This document shows, piece by piece, positions 63,001-64,000 of a stretch of DNA of 64,000 nucleotides. The translations under genes and the position numbers were made by a program. Origin of the DNA: Allacma fusca (taxonomy: Eukaryota; Arthropoda; Collembola; Symphypleona; Sminthuridae); NCBI GenBank assembly GCA_947179485.1, contig OX359250.1, positions 22,942,887 through 23,006,886 of the forward strand, read 5' to 3'. Each line of letters starts with the position of its first letter. Positions within the stretch are counted from its first letter, which is position 1. The notes beneath the pieces were generated by a model. It was not told the DNA's origin, did no database searches, and worked only from the letters and a program-made list of their open reading frames with translations.

Positions 63001-63902
63001 GAGAAAATGAAAAATAAATTCATATTTATGTGTACTCCAAGCCATTCTTGTTCAGTTAGGTGAAGTTGTCAGCGAAAATTAGTTTATTTTTACAATTTCT
63101 AGCTTCATGTGTTACTGTGGGAAGGGTGAACGGTAAATGTTTGTACTTACTCGAGAATAGCATGTTAATGAAGTAATGAATTGGATTGAGTGTAGTGGTC
63201 TTGAGAATTTAGGTAACGCAATTTCGAACTGTAATAAATGTGTGCGTTTTGGAAAATAGTTGACAACCTAGTATTGCGGACCAATTATGATCCAATGGTA
63301 TTTTAATGTTTTGATGATTTCGTGAATTTATTAATATGCTAATCAGGACAATACGACTGATCCTCGAAGTTTCGAACTCAGTAACACGGACTAATATAAC
63401 CGTCATGAATAAACATTTAGAAATGTTATCGAATTTGTAGAAACAAATGGAAAATACGTCTGTATTCACAGAGTTAAAGAACAACAATTTATTCTAATCA
63501 CTAATTGTTGTTTTACTTTAGGGAAATATGCAGCAACCACCAAATATGCATCAAACAGGATTTTCACAGCAACAACAGCAACCTATGTCGATGGTTCAGC
63601 AGTCTCAACAAACAATGCCAATGGTATCTCAGCAACCACCCCAGCAGACTATGCCAATGGTTCAGCCACAACAGCAAATGATGGCACAGAATCCACAGAC
63701 TTCAATGGCTCCATCAATGGTGTTTTTTTCTCAATCATTATTCACAATTTTAGTTATACATTCGGTTCAAATGCTTTAATAACGATTTACTTAGTTCACA
63801 TTCAAGAATTATGTTTTTCTTGAATTTTAGCAGCAACAAAATGTGGTTCAAACACAGTTACCACAGCAGAACCAGTCACAGCAACCACAGGCCCCACCAC
63901 AG
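58285..63902 (+). CDS. bun: bunched/TSC22D long isoform, N-terminal part (4 exons seen)
   Basis: Joined from 58285-60066, 60149-60325, 63522-63719 and 63831-63902, 743 residues in frame, continuing past the window. The start ATG has A at -3 and G at +4, and an in-frame TGA lies at 58273-58275. Residues 114-150 (KKTSFQITSV, then DDLDESHTED) are long-isoform box 1 of the TSC22D family. Residues 238-263 (NRFKVVKIVSTEPFKKGRW and on to DYFD) are box 2. From about 285 the protein is a Pro/Gln/Met-rich linker. The TSC box and leucine zipper, which dimerise, must lie to the right and are not in the window. In Drosophila the long Bunched isoform promotes growth and proliferation and binds the pseudokinase Madm through the long-isoform boxes; the same role is likely here. 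All seen exon junctions are phase 0. Confidence 0.93.
60149..60325 (+). CDS. bun: TSC22D linker exon 2
   Basis: 59 codons (NSQMNGLVPQQIVSQPGMIS and on to NPTANM). Acceptor ACTTTTGTAG, donor ATG-GTAAGT. The exon is symmetric, phase 0-0. Confidence 0.88.
60326..63521 (+). other. TSC22D intron 2
   Basis: 3196 bp, canonical GTAAGT start and TTTACTTTAG end. T-rich throughout. I see no gene, long repeat or conserved RNA in it. Short TSC22 isoforms in other animals start from internal promoters, so one could lie here or further right, but nothing marks it. Confidence 0.8.
63522..63719 (+). CDS. bun: TSC22D linker exon 3
   Basis: 66 codons rich in Gln, Met and Pro (GNMQQPPNMHQTGFSQQ and on to TSMAPSM). 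Acceptor TTACTTTAG, donor ATG-GTGTTT, which is a weak donor. Symmetric, phase 0-0. Read through the donor, the frame runs 20 codons more to a TAA. Confidence 0.87.
63831..63902 (+). CDS. bun: TSC22D linker exon 4
   Basis: 24 codons, again Gln-rich (QQQNVVQTQLPQQNQSQQPQ). Acceptor TTGAATTTTAG, donor CAG-GTATTA; phase 0-0. The gene continues beyond 64000. Confidence 0.85.
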
Positions 63903-64000
63903 GTATTATGCTTACAGTTTAATGGTCACCAGATCATTAGTTCGCTTATTTGATTATTTATAACTGTCGCAGTTAAGAAATTTGCAAATGGTTGTTTCCT

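Noticed and set aside
1-64000. tRNA, rRNA or well-known conserved microRNA genes
   Set aside because: No B-box with a matching cloverleaf, no rRNA segment and no familiar microRNA seed-plus-hairpin was found on reading; a covariance search could still reveal some.

Overview
The window reads as nuclear DNA of an arthropod, possibly a crustacean. The two host genes have canonical GT-AG introns, one gene belongs to the bunched/TSC22D family with the long-isoform boxes, and the rest is AT-rich, gene-poor DNA with many short microsatellites. The species cannot be fixed from sequence alone; the arthropod call is an inference from gene family, intron style and repeat type. Nothing bacterial (operons, Shine-Dalgarno sites, CRISPR) was seen.

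Layout. (1) 1-1593: AT-rich flank, with at most the last 51 codons of a plus-strand gene at the extreme left edge. (2) 1594-7305: one apparently complete non-LTR retrotransposon (1728-7171) between two identical 134-bp direct repeats. It has a structured 5' leader with a 29-codon upstream ORF, an ORF1 (coiled coil, RRM and C-terminal domain of the L1 ORF1p type), and an ORF2 (APE endonuclease, reverse transcriptase, C-terminal Cys/His motif). The 3' UTR is hairpin-rich and ends in an ATCT tail. ORF1 and ORF2 lie in the same frame, separated by one UGA. ORF2 has no AUG until the middle of the endonuclease. (3) 7306-42464: about 35 kb with no gene I can support. It holds microsatellites, poly(T) runs, one unusually long unexplained minus-strand ORF (32912-33544), one stretch open on both strands (21545-22250), and a tiny poly(T) insertion flanked by 17-bp repeats (39102-39158). 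(4) 42465-52479: a five-exon plus-strand gene for a secreted apolipoprotein D-like lipocalin of 232 residues, with a non-standard basic C-terminal tail. (5) 52480-58284: intergenic DNA with a 32-bp-period degenerate minisatellite (56430-56980) and a strongly C-depleted, G-rich stretch (about 57190-58270) leading into the next gene. (6) 58285 to the window end: the first four coding exons of a bunched/TSC22D long isoform (743 residues seen). The leucine-zipper end lies beyond the window.

The retrotransposon is self-contained and does not interrupt either host gene. The lipocalin and the TSC22D gene point the same way, but nothing suggests they work in one pathway: one is a secreted carrier of small hydrophobic ligands, the other an intracellular growth regulator. 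The points most worth checking are the exceptionally long target-site duplication, the expression strategy of ORF2, and the covarying hairpins repeated in the retrotransposon leader.
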